From Pseudomonas kermanshahensis (GTDB lineage: Bacteria; Pseudomonadota; Gammaproteobacteria; Pseudomonadales; Pseudomonadaceae), in contig NZ_JABWRY020000001.1 of NCBI RefSeq assembly GCF_014269205.2, positions 1,550,001 through 1,614,000 of the forward strand: a stretch of DNA of 64,000 bases. Reading direction: 5' to 3'. Under the pieces are notes generated by a model. The model was given only the letters and a program-made list of their open reading frames with translations. It was not told the origin of the DNA and did not search any database. Both the position numbers and the translations under genes were made by a program. Below are positions 9,158-18,122 of the stretch, one piece after another. The first letter of the stretch is position 1. The number at the start of each line of letters is the position of its first letter.

Positions 9158-9952
9158 TCAGTCTTCCTCCTTGAGCAGTACCTGCGTGTCGTTGAGCAAC
9201 ACCGACAGGATGATCTGGTGGCCGCGGGGCGGAATGCGTAGCACTTGGCTCCAGGTGGCGTTTTCCTGGTTCCGGTAGTCGGCGATCACCGCCACGAAGC
9301 GCGTCTCGGGCTCGATGGGCGCAAACGGGATGAACTTGAACTGGCCAGGCCGTAGCAGGTAATCGTCATCGCGGATGTACGTGTTTCGCAGCGCCTTGGC
9401 AGGGTCTTTGTCCAACAGCTCGTAAACACTGTTGCGCAGGAACGAGTCGTCGCGCAGTTGCAGGATCTTGATGGCCATGGGTGTAGCGACGGGCTCGGCA
9501 GCCACAGTGGTGGTGCGCGGTAAGGTCAGCACTACGGTCGGGTCGTCGTAGCTACCTGGGGAGCTTTCCTCCAGGGGGGAGCGCGCCGGATCCTCGCCAT
9601 TGTCAACGGGCATATCGACGGGCGACATGGCTGGGAAGTGTTCCTGGAGGTACTCGAACAGCGCTCCAACTTTTTCCGTCAGCACGTAGGGGTCACCTGC
9701 GCTCAGGCTAACGGCATAGGGGCTGGGCTCGATGACAGGTTCCAACTCGGACGCCAGCTCAAGGCTGTTCGGATTGCTATTGAGTGTTGGGCTGGCATTG
9801 ATGCTGAACGCGACTTGGGTGGGGTGGTCCTTGGGCGGGCCGACGGGTACCGAGGGGTCCATGACCACTTGGCCGATTTTGCTCAGGGAGGTGCAACCGG
9901 AAAGTCCGAGAAGCGCAATCAGCAGACCAGCCACCAATGACGGACACTTCAT
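9158..9952 (-). CDS. tssJ: T6SS outer-membrane lipoprotein TssJ, long form
   Basis: TssJ is the outer-membrane lipoprotein that holds the periplasmic tip of TssM. The 264-residue product has a lipoprotein signal (LIALLGLSGC, Cys about residue 20). The C-terminal half matches the family: IKILQLRDDSFLRNSVYELL and RFVAVIADYRNQENATWSQV. Typical TssJ proteins as I recall are about 150-190 residues. Here about 100 acidic, Pro/Ser-rich residues are inserted between the first strand (VAFSINASPTLN) and IKILQLRD. The stop overlaps the start of the FHA gene by four bases in the sense that this ATG lies at the FHA gene's end (coupled genes). Confidence 0.9.
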   Translation of the reverse strand: MKCPSLVAGLLIALLGLSGCTSLSKIGQVVMDPSVPVGPPKDHPTQVAFSINASPTLNSNPNSLELASELEPVIEPSPYAVSLSAGDPYVLTEKVGALFEYLQEHFPAMSPVDMPVDNGEDPARSPLEESSPGSYDDPTVVLTLPRTTTVAAEPVATPMAIKILQLRDDSFLRNSVYELLDKDPAKALRNTYIRDDDYLLRPGQFKFIPFAPIEPETRFVAVIADYRNQENATWSQVLRIPPRGHQIILSVLLNDTQVLLKEED

Positions 9953-10506
9953 GGGCGTTCTCCTGCAATCAGGTGTTCCAGCGGGCTCTCTTGCGCTCGC
10001 CCTGTCGAGGTGTCCAGTGCTGCCAGGGGATCGTTGCCGATACTTGGCGCGAAGGCTGAGCAGATGTCAGCGACGGCGTGCTTGGCGCCTGAAGTGGGTT
10101 GCCAAGCGTTGGCTGGAATATCCAGTAGCCAGTGATCAAGGGTGCTCTGTTCAGGACTGAACAGGTCTTCCAGTGAGCGTGCATCGGCCTGTGAAAACTG
10201 AACCTGCAGCCGATAGGCGCCAATGCGCAGTTGGTCACCTTCAAGCAGACGCCTGGCGGTGCCCGCCCCCACGCTGTCTAGGCTGTCGTTCAGGTAGGTA
10301 CGCTGACAACGGTCAATGACGCAGAAGCTGCCCTCAATCCAGCGAATCTCGCAATGGACCGGTGCAATGGTCTGCTCACGATCGTTGATCAGCCAGGTGG
10401 CCCCGGCGCTGCCGAGGGTGCCGCCTGTGCAATCGAACTGATGTCGGGCAGTGACGTTGTGCTGCAGCTGATCAAGGTTGGTGATGCTCAAGGTCAATGT
10501 GCTCAT
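9949..10506 (-). CDS. Short FHA-domain protein of the T6SS operon
   Basis: The 185-residue product carries one N-terminal FHA-like fold (about 10-105): SAGATWLINDREQTIAPVHCEIRW contains the phosphopeptide-loop equivalent, followed by YLNDSLDSVG and GDQLRIGAYRLQV, the usual FHA end. FHA domains bind phosphothreonine; in some T6SS the Fha/TagH protein is controlled by PpkA kinase and PppA phosphatase. Neither is present here, and the C-terminal part (about 110-185) is short and low in recognised motifs, compared with longer TagH proteins. It overlaps tssG by four bases and tssJ by four bases. It probably has a scaffold role; phospho-control is unproven. Confidence 0.85.
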   Translation of the reverse strand: MSTLTLSITNLDQLQHNVTARHQFDCTGGTLGSAGATWLINDREQTIAPVHCEIRWIEGSFCVIDRCQRTYLNDSLDSVGAGTARRLLEGDQLRIGAYRLQVQFSQADARSLEDLFSPEQSTLDHWLLDIPANAWQPTSGAKHAVADICSAFAPSIGNDPLAALDTSTGRAQESPLEHLIAGERP

Positions 10507-11519
10507 GAGCGCCCCCGGAACCGCACGACAGGGCTGATCTGACCGTGGCGGTCATCGACAAAGCTGGTCCAGCCCAGGTAGGCGCCTTGGCTACGGTGCA
10601 GGCAGAAGGGGGACAGTGCGTTCTGCTTCAGGCGCAGCTCCAGGTCGTAGGCCAGGCCGTCACGCAAGAGAAAGTCGATCAGTGCACGCAAGCGATTGAA
10701 ATTGATGCCGCTGGGCAACAGGTCACGTAACTGTTCCTTATCGAGCTCGCTGATCACGATGGTGAACTTACTGCTGCGGGTGCGTGTGCGGCTGCCGACC
10801 ATGAAGGAGCTGCCCAGCTCGCCATTGCTGCAGCCAAGGCTGACCAGTTGCCTGGTCGTGGTGGGGACCGAGCGGGTTTCGAACTCGCGGATTTGCACAT
10901 GCTTCAGGTCGAAGCAATGGCCAATGATGCCCGCGACGGTACCGGGCGCGCGGCTGCGACTGGCGATTACCCCAGCAAAGCTGAGCAGCCGGCTCCAGGG
11001 CAGTGCCGTGTCACCTCGCAGCTGCTTGTCATTCAGCCCGAGCAGGGCAAAGACGTACTGTGAGAATCCATCTTTGGCGCCTGGCTGAAAACGGATGTAG
11101 TAGCGGTACTTGCGCCAACCGCGATGCAACAGGCTCAACAAGTAGTGGTTGAAGAAGTCGAAAAAGGCTGGACGCACGCCGATACCCTGCGCATGCTCAT
11201 AGGCCACCTGTTCCAGGTAATAGGTGGGTAAAGGCGAATCTGTGCCGTGCAAGCCCATGAAGGTGGTGCAGACACGGTAGCGTTGCTCCTCATCGGGCAT
11301 ACGCTCGGCTTTGTAGACATCCGAGACCGGAAAGGTCAGCCGCGGGTCGCAGGCCAGCCGCACGCGCAACCGGGTGGCCTCGTTTGGCCAACGGGGCTCC
11401 AGGTCATCTCCGTGCAAGCCATGCAAGCGCTCCAGCAACTGGAAGTAGTTGTAGCGGTGCGCGTCGGCGAGCAGCTTGTCGGCTAGATCAGCGGTTGTTT
11501 GCCGGTCTGGATTGGCCAT
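10503..11519 (-). CDS. tssG: T6SS baseplate protein TssG
   Basis: TssG forms the baseplate wedge with TssE and TssF. The 338-residue protein has the family N-terminus (YNYFQLLERLHGL), LRVRLACDPRLTFPVSDV, FMGLHGTDSPLPTYYLE and the C-terminal FVDDRHGQISPVVRFRGRS. The ATG at 11519 gives the family's normal length; the open frame continues upstream inside tssF but that part is not TssG-like. The gene overlaps tssF by 37 bases and has no strong ribosome site of its own, so coupled translation is likely. Confidence 0.95.
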   Translation of the reverse strand: MANPDRQTTADLADKLLADAHRYNYFQLLERLHGLHGDDLEPRWPNEATRLRVRLACDPRLTFPVSDVYKAERMPDEEQRYRVCTTFMGLHGTDSPLPTYYLEQVAYEHAQGIGVRPAFFDFFNHYLLSLLHRGWRKYRYYIRFQPGAKDGFSQYVFALLGLNDKQLRGDTALPWSRLLSFAGVIASRSRAPGTVAGIIGHCFDLKHVQIREFETRSVPTTTRQLVSLGCSNGELGSSFMVGSRTRTRSSKFTIVISELDKEQLRDLLPSGINFNRLRALIDFLLRDGLAYDLELRLKQNALSPFCLHRSQGAYLGWTSFVDDRHGQISPVVRFRGRS

Positions 11520-13249
11520 GTGTAGTGCTCGTTGTTGGTGATATTGATCACTTCCAGTTGATGGAAGGAATTGATGCTGGCGTACAGGGCAAAGAAGTGC
11601 GCCAGCACACAGCTGAAGAGGTACAAGTCGCCCTCGCAAAGAAAGGCGGCCTGGTCCAGCTTTAGGCGGCTGCGCAGGCCGCGAATGGGTTGCCCTTTGA
11701 TCAGCCAATCCATGGGTTCTGTGTAGATCTCGCGGATGCCGTCGAGGCGCTTGCGGGTGGTGCGTGTTTGCTGGATGTCGTGCAGGGCCGCGAAGTCGTA
11801 GGCGCGGATGATCTCTTTTAGCGGGTCGGCCGAGAGCAGCGACAGGTAGTTGAGCGACATGTTTGAGATCAAGGCCCACTGCAATTCGCCGTCCAGCACC
11901 GGCCGATAGGCACGGGTGGGGGGACGGATGTTGGAGTAGGTCGCCAACGGCGGCGTAAACTCGGTTACAACGTTGATGTCATCGACACCCAGCGCCTGTG
12001 GCAAATCTCTGTTGGTGCAGGTCAGGTCAATGGACGCCGTTTCCAGCTCGCCGATGTAGTGGCTGGCATCGGCGCGGACGAAAGCGATGCTGTGGGTGAC
12101 GCCATCGCCACGCAGGGAGTCTTCGAGCTGGTAGCGGTAGTACAGGGCCGTGCGCCCTTGAACATGTTCGATTTCATGTGCAAATGAGTCGAAAGGACGA
12201 AAAGTCCGTAAGTGTTCAGGGGTACTGCCATCGGACGTCGTTCGGGTGCTGATGACCTGATCGACACTGAAAATCTCGTAAGCGTATTGTTCTGCGCCTT
12301 TAGGTTTCAGCTGCACGTGGGCGGCATTACAGGACAGGTCAATGGGCTCGGCACTGTGCTTGAACAAGTTGACCGCGGGGGTACAGAACAGGTTGAAGTC
12401 GTTCTTTCCAAGACGCAGCGTTTCCGGCAACGGACGTGAGAACTGGAATTCGATGATTACCTGCGGGCTGTGTTGTGCCGGCCATAGTTTTTGCAGATCG
12501 GTGATGCTGAAGAAATGGAACCGTTGAGGGAAGACGAAGTATTCCTGCAGGATCCGATAGCCATCGAAGACATTCTGCGGATAGGGCAGCAAGGCCTCTT
12601 GAGGGCTAAATCCGGGAAATGCGATACAGCTGGCGGGTAGTCGGCGAACCTCATCATTGATGGTCACGCTGACATGCTTGAGGTATTGCGAGAGCCACAG
12701 GTACAACGTGCGTGCAGCGAGATCGTCCCCACCCAGGTGAAAGTCCAGTCGTGTACAGCCCAGGGTATTCAGTGGGCGTTCGACCAGCGTTTCGAGGTCG
12801 ATGCGTACAATCGAGTTGTCCAGTGTCTGTGTGGAGCCCACACTGCATATCGCAAAAGGGTGCACCTTCACTTCCGTGCAAGTGCGGTACTCGCAGGCGA
12901 TACCGTCTACAAGCTTGGAAAAGAGACGCGAGCCCTTTGGGATACTCTGCGATTGACTCAGCGACTGCTTGCGTGGCGTGAACTGGATAATCGTTGCGCT
13001 TGGCAGCGGCCGCAGGTAGTTCGGCCACAGTAACTGCAGCATGGGGTGCGTCAGTTCCGGCAGGTCATCTTCCAGCTTGAGCCGCAGCTTGGCCGTCAGG
13101 AAGGCAAAGGCTTCCATCAGCCGCTCGACATCGGGGTCGCTACCACTGCTTCCAAGAAACCGGGCAAGCTGTGGATTATCCTTGGCGAAGTCATTTCCCA
13201 GCTCACGCAAGTAGCGAAGCTCTTCGCTGAATCGGTCCTTCAATGACAT
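11483..13249 (-). CDS. tssF: T6SS baseplate protein TssF
   Basis: This 588-residue cytoplasmic protein is the largest baseplate wedge subunit. It opens with the family signature ELRYLRELGNDFAKDNPQLARFLG, followed by DPDVERLMEAFAFLTAKLRLKLEDDLPELTHPML, both diagnostic in order. Length is normal for TssF. It lies 3 bases after tssE and overlaps tssG, in the usual E-F-G order. Confidence 0.96.
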   Translation of the reverse strand: MSLKDRFSEELRYLRELGNDFAKDNPQLARFLGSSGSDPDVERLMEAFAFLTAKLRLKLEDDLPELTHPMLQLLWPNYLRPLPSATIIQFTPRKQSLSQSQSIPKGSRLFSKLVDGIACEYRTCTEVKVHPFAICSVGSTQTLDNSIVRIDLETLVERPLNTLGCTRLDFHLGGDDLAARTLYLWLSQYLKHVSVTINDEVRRLPASCIAFPGFSPQEALLPYPQNVFDGYRILQEYFVFPQRFHFFSITDLQKLWPAQHSPQVIIEFQFSRPLPETLRLGKNDFNLFCTPAVNLFKHSAEPIDLSCNAAHVQLKPKGAEQYAYEIFSVDQVISTRTTSDGSTPEHLRTFRPFDSFAHEIEHVQGRTALYYRYQLEDSLRGDGVTHSIAFVRADASHYIGELETASIDLTCTNRDLPQALGVDDINVVTEFTPPLATYSNIRPPTRAYRPVLDGELQWALISNMSLNYLSLLSADPLKEIIRAYDFAALHDIQQTRTTRKRLDGIREIYTEPMDWLIKGQPIRGLRSRLKLDQAAFLCEGDLYLFSCVLAHFFALYASINSFHQLEVINITNNEHYTWPIQTGKQPLI

Positions 13250-13252
13250 GGT

Positions 13253-13663
13253 TCACCTTACTCGGGTGTGTCGGTTGTGCCCGTTGACCAACAACTCCAA
13301 TTGCAACTGTTCCGTCTGGTTGTTGACCTGCACATGGCAGTCCAGCCTGAAATGCAGCTCGAGCGGAGCGTGACAATCGGGCACTGCCTTAAGTGCACGT
13401 ACCTTGATGCGTGGCTCAAAGCGCTGGAGGGTGCGGCGGATATCCGCACTCACCTGTGCGAGCAAGTCGCCGCTGCTTACGTCATGCCCGTTGAAGTCGC
13501 GCAGGCCCAGTTCAGGGCTGCTCTGGGAGCACCCCTGACGAGCGTTGAGCAGGGTTTCGAGGTGGCGTTTGATGGCGGCGAATTTTTGCGAAGTACTCTC
13601 CTGCCGGGATGTTTGCCGGCAGATGGACTGATCCGCCATCAAGCGATCAAAGAAACCGGTCAT
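13253..13663 (-). CDS. tssE: T6SS baseplate protein TssE (gp25-like)
   Basis: TssE is the gp25-like protein that starts sheath assembly. The 136-residue product carries the family's central motif GLRDFNGHDVSS, followed by VSADIRRTLQRFEPRIKVRAL and a closing pair of beta strands. The ATG at 13663 overlaps the tssC stop by four bases (ATGA). Short cytoplasmic protein of normal length; no signal peptide. Confidence 0.95.
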   Translation of the reverse strand: MTGFFDRLMADQSICRQTSRQESTSQKFAAIKRHLETLLNARQGCSQSSPELGLRDFNGHDVSSGDLLAQVSADIRRTLQRFEPRIKVRALKAVPDCHAPLELHFRLDCHVQVNNQTEQLQLELLVNGHNRHTRVR

Positions 13664-15150
13664 TGCGTGTCGAGCCGCCCAACCAGTGAGATCTCGAAGT
13701 TCGCGCCCATGTATTTGAAATGCGGGCGAACGGAGAGCGAGACTTGGTACCAGCCCGGATCGCCGGGAACGTCGGAGACTTCAACCCTGGCAGCACGCAG
13801 CGGGCGACGACTGCGAACATCGGCCGAGGGGTTTTCCTGGTCGGCGACGTATTGCTTGATCCATTTGTTGAGCTCGGATTCAAGGTCGCGCCGTTCCTTC
13901 CAGCTGCCGATCTGTTCGCGCTGTAGCACTTTGATGTAGTGAGCCAGGCGATTGACGATGAACAGATAGGGCAACTGGGTGCCGAGCTTGTAGTTGGTCT
14001 GAGCCTGCAAGCCTTCGGGGGTCTTGGGGAAGTTCTTAGGTTTCTGCACCGAATTGGCGGAGAAGAACGCCGCGTTGTCGCTGTCCTTGCGCATGGTCAG
14101 GGTGATGAAGCCCTCTTCAGCCAACTCGAACTCCTTGCGGTCTGAGATCAGCACTTCGGTAGGGATCTTGGCCTGCAGTTGGCCCAGCGATTCGTACAGA
14201 TGAACCGGCAGGTCTTCGACGGCTCCCCCCGATTGTGGGCCGATGATGTTCGGGCACCAGCGGTAGCGGGCAAAGCTTTCGTTGATGCAACTGGCCAACA
14301 GGAAGGCAGAGTTGCCCCACAGGTAGTTATCATGCCGACCGTTGATGTTCTCGTCGTAGTTGAAGCTTCTGCACGGCTGGTCTTGATGATGGTAAGCGGA
14401 GCGAAGCATGAAGCGTGGTCCGGTCAGGGCGGTGTGGCGAGCATCTTCGCTTTCACGGAAAGCTCGCCATTTGGCATGGCGGGGGCCAGCAAAGATGTCC
14501 TTGATCTCCTTGAGGTTGGGCAAGTCTTCGAAGGTGCTCAGGTTGAAGAATTCAGGGGCCGGTGCAGCCAGGAAGGGCGCGTGGGACATGGCACCGACAG
14601 AGGCCATGTAACTCAAGAGCTTGATATCGGGGGAAGAAGGCCCGAAGTTATAGTTGCCAACCATGGCAGCAACCGGCTCCCCCCCGAACTGTCCATAACC
14701 TGCGGTATAAACATGTTTGTACAGTCCGCTGCAGGTGATGTCGGCGGCGTTCTCGAAATCATCGAGCAATTCTTCCTTGCTGACATGCAACACTTCAAGC
14801 TTGATGTTCTCGCGGAAGTCCGTTCGATCGACGAGAAGTTTGAGGCTACGCCAGGCCGACTCAAGTTGCTGGAACTCAGGTTGGTGCAGAATGGCATCCA
14901 TCTGCTTGCCGAGCACCCGATCCAGTTCCGCAATCATTTGATCGACACGGTGCTTGTTGATGAGTTGATCTGGATCATTACTCTTGAGGATCTCGGCAAT
15001 AAAGGCTGATACACCTTGCCTGGCGACTTGATAGCCCTCTTGAGCCGGCACCAGTTTGGTTTCTGCCATGATCTGATCCAGCAGCGTGGCATTGCTCAAT
15101 GTCTCGGTAGTTGTGTCGACGGCGACAGGGGTGCTGTTCTGCTTTGGCAT
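13660..15150 (-). CDS. tssC: T6SS sheath large subunit TssC
   Basis: TssC and TssB build the contractile sheath around the Hcp tube. The 496-residue product contains LDRVLGKQMDAILHQPEFQQLE, the EYVGN/NYNFG-like core (AAMVGNYNFG), a central FMLRSAYHH segment and the C-terminal PGWYQVSLSVRPHFKYMGA, all typical of the VipB family. I chose the ATG at 15150 because GGAGCG precedes it and the product then starts MPKQNSTP. It follows tssB by 17 bases. Confidence 0.96.
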   Translation of the reverse strand: MPKQNSTPVAVDTTTETLSNATLLDQIMAETKLVPAQEGYQVARQGVSAFIAEILKSNDPDQLINKHRVDQMIAELDRVLGKQMDAILHQPEFQQLESAWRSLKLLVDRTDFRENIKLEVLHVSKEELLDDFENAADITCSGLYKHVYTAGYGQFGGEPVAAMVGNYNFGPSSPDIKLLSYMASVGAMSHAPFLAAPAPEFFNLSTFEDLPNLKEIKDIFAGPRHAKWRAFRESEDARHTALTGPRFMLRSAYHHQDQPCRSFNYDENINGRHDNYLWGNSAFLLASCINESFARYRWCPNIIGPQSGGAVEDLPVHLYESLGQLQAKIPTEVLISDRKEFELAEEGFITLTMRKDSDNAAFFSANSVQKPKNFPKTPEGLQAQTNYKLGTQLPYLFIVNRLAHYIKVLQREQIGSWKERRDLESELNKWIKQYVADQENPSADVRSRRPLRAARVEVSDVPGDPGWYQVSLSVRPHFKYMGANFEISLVGRLDTQ

Positions 15151-15167
15151 GGGGACGCTCCGTGGTC

Positions 15168-15671
15168 TCAATCTTCTTTTGGCGCCTCAAGCACCAGGTC
15201 CAGTTCTTCGGCGAGCTGCTTGCGGGCCTGCTCGTTGTTCAACAGGTGTTGCAGCTGCTTGCGAAATGTCGGCACGTTGCCGAGTGGGCCTTTAAGGGCG
15301 ACCAGCGCTTCACGCAGCTCCAGAAGCTTGTTCAGCTCCGGTACCTGCTGGGCGATCTGGTCTGGCCCGAAATCGTTGATGGACTTGAACTGCAGGTTTA
15401 CAGCGAGCTCGGCGTCTGGAGTTGCGCTGAGCATGGAAGGCACGGACATGGCCAAGCTCACATCAGCGTCATGCAACACGTTGTTGAAACTGTGTTTATC
15501 GATGCGCATGACCGGGCGGTCTTCCAGTGCGCGGCTGTCCTCCAAACCGAAATCTCCCAGTACCAACATCTTGTGTGGCAGCTCTATTTCGGCCTGCTCA
15601 TCGCCGGTGGCAGGGACGTACTTGATGTTGATGCGCTCTTTTGGCGCAACGGAGCCAATGTTCTTAGACAT
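15168..15671 (-). CDS. tssB: T6SS sheath small subunit TssB
   Basis: TssB is the small sheath subunit (VipA family). The 167-residue product has the family N-terminus SVAPKERINIKY and LPHKMLVLGDFG, then LQFKSINDFGPDQIAQQVPELNKLLELREAL, split here by motif: the F-x-P-x-x-[IV]-x-x-x-V-P-E-L pattern is diagnostic. It is the first gene of the leftward operon, facing the TagO/tssA/tssM set across a 353-base divergent region. ATG at 15671 is preferred over a TTG one codon upstream. Confidence 0.96.
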   Translation of the reverse strand: MSKNIGSVAPKERINIKYVPATGDEQAEIELPHKMLVLGDFGLEDSRALEDRPVMRIDKHSFNNVLHDADVSLAMSVPSMLSATPDAELAVNLQFKSINDFGPDQIAQQVPELNKLLELREALVALKGPLGNVPTFRKQLQHLLNNEQARKQLAEELDLVLEAPKED

Positions 15672-16024
15672 CAATCCATAACTCCATGGTGTGGATTTTG
15701 GTGTTGCGTGGTAGGTTTTTTATTGAATTTTAAACGTGGTGGTTATTCTTCTTTATGAGTTTTGGGAAATTTCCTACATGTCGCTGATTGAGGTGGTTAG
15801 TTTCCCTTCGCTATAAAAACCATGCATGTGACAAGGACTTTTGGTCGAGTTGAAAAATGTAAGTAAATATTTATTTGTGTGCAATTGATTGTGTGTACTA
15901 GGCTCGTGGCGGAGCACTTCTTGGTGATGTGGGGTGGCGAGGAGTTAATGGAGTAGTGTTGTAGGAAAATTTACTCATTGACGCATATGGGTGTTCGTGT
16001 TGTTTGGCAAAGAGTGAGTATTTA
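15672..16024. promoter_or_regulatory. Divergent intergenic region of the T6SS cluster
   Basis: This 353-base stretch separates the leftward tssB operon from the rightward TagO-tssA-tssM set. It is clearly AT-richer than the genes around it, with T-runs near 15715-15735 and an AT-rich core at about 15850-15885. Promoters for both operons are expected here. I see no convincing sigma-54 -24/-12 pair, and sigma-70 candidates (for example TTGAAA near 15852) are weak. No gene is supported inside it. Confidence 0.6.
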
Positions 16025-16672
16025 ATGATTATTCGCAGCGCATATGGCGCTGGTGTTTGGCTACTGTTTTGTTTGCAGCCAGCGTTGGCCAGTCATGCCC
16101 AGAACTGTCCTGGGATCGTGTCTAACATCGAGCGTCTGGCGTGTTTCGATCAGGCGGCTGGAACACCCGCGCATACAACCCAAAAGCCATGGTCCGCCCC
16201 TGAGCACGAGGCGCCCAGTGTGTTGCGCGTGATGGCCAACGAGGCCGCACGCAGGGCGGATGACCTGACGTTTCGCAGCGGGGAACGAAGCGAGGGCAGT
16301 GACGTTACTGAACTGGTCATTTCCGCACCCGCTATTGCATCAGGTGACCAACGTTCTTACCTGGTCATCAGCTGCATCCAGAACATCTCCCGGCTCCAGT
16401 TGATCACCCATAAACACATCAATACGGGCTGGGTCACGGTGCGTCTGAGAGGGGACGGCGGTTCTACGAATGAGACCCCCTGGAAGGTGATGGAAAACGG
16501 GCAAGTGCTCGATGCGGGACGAGGCCTCCCTGCCATCGAGCAGATCAAAAAGTTGATTGGGGCCCATCGAATAGAAGTGACGAGCAACCACAGCGAGGTC
16601 GATGGGCTGACCTTCGATGCCCAAGGTCTAGACCCGCTGATCCGTCAGGCGCGGAGCACATGCCGGTGGTAG
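16025..16672 (+). CDS. T6SS-associated periplasmic protein, TagO/VasI family
   Basis: The 215-residue product has an N-terminal signal peptide (WLLFCLQPALASHA, cleavage probably near residue 25) and then the family opening NCPGIVSNIERLACFDQ, followed by strands such as YLVISCIQNISRLQLITH. This matches the VasI/VC_A0118 T6SS-associated family, periplasmic proteins encoded beside tssA and tssM. The exact function is not settled. ATG at 16025 is chosen because GAGTGAG precedes it; an in-frame TTG lies 21 bases upstream. The last 13 bases overlap tssA. Confidence 0.85.
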   Translation: MIIRSAYGAGVWLLFCLQPALASHAQNCPGIVSNIERLACFDQAAGTPAHTTQKPWSAPEHEAPSVLRVMANEAARRADDLTFRSGERSEGSDVTELVISAPAIASGDQRSYLVISCIQNISRLQLITHKHINTGWVTVRLRGDGGSTNETPWKVMENGQVLDAGRGLPAIEQIKKLIGAHRIEVTSNHSEVDGLTFDAQGLDPLIRQARSTCRW

Positions 16673-18114
16673 TGCGGGTATCAGGGGATGAAGTCACTCG
16701 GCTGCTCATGCCGATTGAGCCAGCGGTTCCGGCCGGGCTGTTCGACATCGAGGATGAAACCTACCAGGCCATTGACCAGGAGATGGTCAAACTGGGTGGT
16801 TTGCAGGCGTCTTCAATCGACTGGACCTACATCGAAGAGGCATCCCGGCAGTATTTGGGCCAGCAGTGCAAGCACCTGCGGATCGTCGCGCACTTGAGTG
16901 TCGCGTGGCTGCGCAGCGGCTGCTGGGAGCGTTGGGGGTTCACCCTGGCGTTGTTAGCCGGCATGGTCGAATCCTATTGGGAATCTTCACATCCCAAGCC
17001 AGGGCCCAAGGGTTTCCTTGGCAAGCGTAAGCTGGTTGGCCTGGTCCTCAATCGCTTGACTGATGCGTTGCCGCGCCTTGACCGCTTCACCTATACCCCG
17101 ACTCATGCAACTGCAGCACAGCATGCTTTAACACGCTTGCAACAGCAGCAGGCCGTTGCGCAACTGGACACGGCCGTCATCCATGAACTTGAGCGCCTTC
17201 TGCGCAAGCATGCAGAACTTGGCGCGGGTGTCAGCGAAGTCGCAGCGCCCCAGGCGCCTGCCGCAAACATCAAGCCTGTGCCTTTGGCCGATGTCATGGC
17301 CGCACCCATCCCCCGTGTATCCATTGGCAATGAGCGCGAGACACGGCGAGCCGTGTTGAGCATGGCCGAGTTCATCAACCAACAGGATCCCTATGACCCT
17401 ACCGGCTACCAACTACGTCGCTTTGGCTTGTGGGCGCACATTCAAGCGGCGCCTCAAGCGAGGCAAGGTAACCGCACGGAGTTGATGGCGGTGCCGGTGG
17501 ATATTTCCGGAAGCTATGACGATGCCATCGCCGGAACGGCAATTGACCCCGCGTTACTCCAGCGTATCGAAAAAAGTGTCGCAGCCTGCCCTTACTGGAT
17601 TCGAGGCAGTTTTTTAGCCGCAACCGTCGCCACGCGGCTGGCGATGGGCGAGGTCGCGGAGGCTATTCGCTGCGCGACTGCGCGTTTTGTGCAGCGCATG
17701 CCAGCACTGCAGCAGTTGTGCTTCAGCGACGGCACAGTGTTCGTCGATGACGCCTGCCTGGCCTGGCTCAAGGGGGCGCAAGGGCAGGGCGACCATGGAG
17801 CATGCACCGCTGAGTTCAGCAGCCTGCGCGAAGAACTGGTGAGTCAGCTGGACACGGCAGGTGTAGAGCCAGTCCTCCTCCGCTTGCAAAGCCTGCAAGC
17901 GGAGCTCCGTACGCCGCGTGAGCGCTGCCACACCACAATAATTGCCGCCGACTTGTTGGCCGCACGCGGCGTGTCCTGGTTAGCCCAGGACCTATGCGCC
18001 GGTGTTGCCCAGACGATGCAGCGAACGACCGCCGATGCCTGGGAGCCTGAGGTATTCCAGCGGCTCCTGCAGTACGCCACCTCTCCAGCGTTAGCTGATC
18101 AGAACAAGGTTTAG
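16660..18114 (+). CDS. tssA: T6SS assembly protein TssA
   Basis: TssA organises baseplate docking and tail growth. The 484-residue product has the ImpA-type N-terminal domain (about 25-150): IDWTYIEEASRQYLGQQCKHLRIVAHL and GMVESYWESSHPKP, the WE-x-x-HP pattern typical of the family. A Pro/Ala-rich linker near 200-215 leads to a VasJ-like C-terminal half with the YRLRRFGLWAHI-like segment (YQLRRFGLWAHIQAAP) and helical repeats. It overlaps the TagO-like gene and is followed 8 bases later by tssM; GGAG lies 5 bases before the ATG. Confidence 0.93.
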   Translation: MPVVVRVSGDEVTRLLMPIEPAVPAGLFDIEDETYQAIDQEMVKLGGLQASSIDWTYIEEASRQYLGQQCKHLRIVAHLSVAWLRSGCWERWGFTLALLAGMVESYWESSHPKPGPKGFLGKRKLVGLVLNRLTDALPRLDRFTYTPTHATAAQHALTRLQQQQAVAQLDTAVIHELERLLRKHAELGAGVSEVAAPQAPAANIKPVPLADVMAAPIPRVSIGNERETRRAVLSMAEFINQQDPYDPTGYQLRRFGLWAHIQAAPQARQGNRTELMAVPVDISGSYDDAIAGTAIDPALLQRIEKSVAACPYWIRGSFLAATVATRLAMGEVAEAIRCATARFVQRMPALQQLCFSDGTVFVDDACLAWLKGAQGQGDHGACTAEFSSLREELVSQLDTAGVEPVLLRLQSLQAELRTPRERCHTTIIAADLLAARGVSWLAQDLCAGVAQTMQRTTADAWEPEVFQRLLQYATSPALADQNKV

Positions 18115-18122
18115 GAGCCCTC

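Noticed and set aside
15672..16024. Sigma-54 promoter for the T6SS operons
   Set aside because: No TGGCAC-N5-TTGC-like pair with correct spacing was found on either strand.
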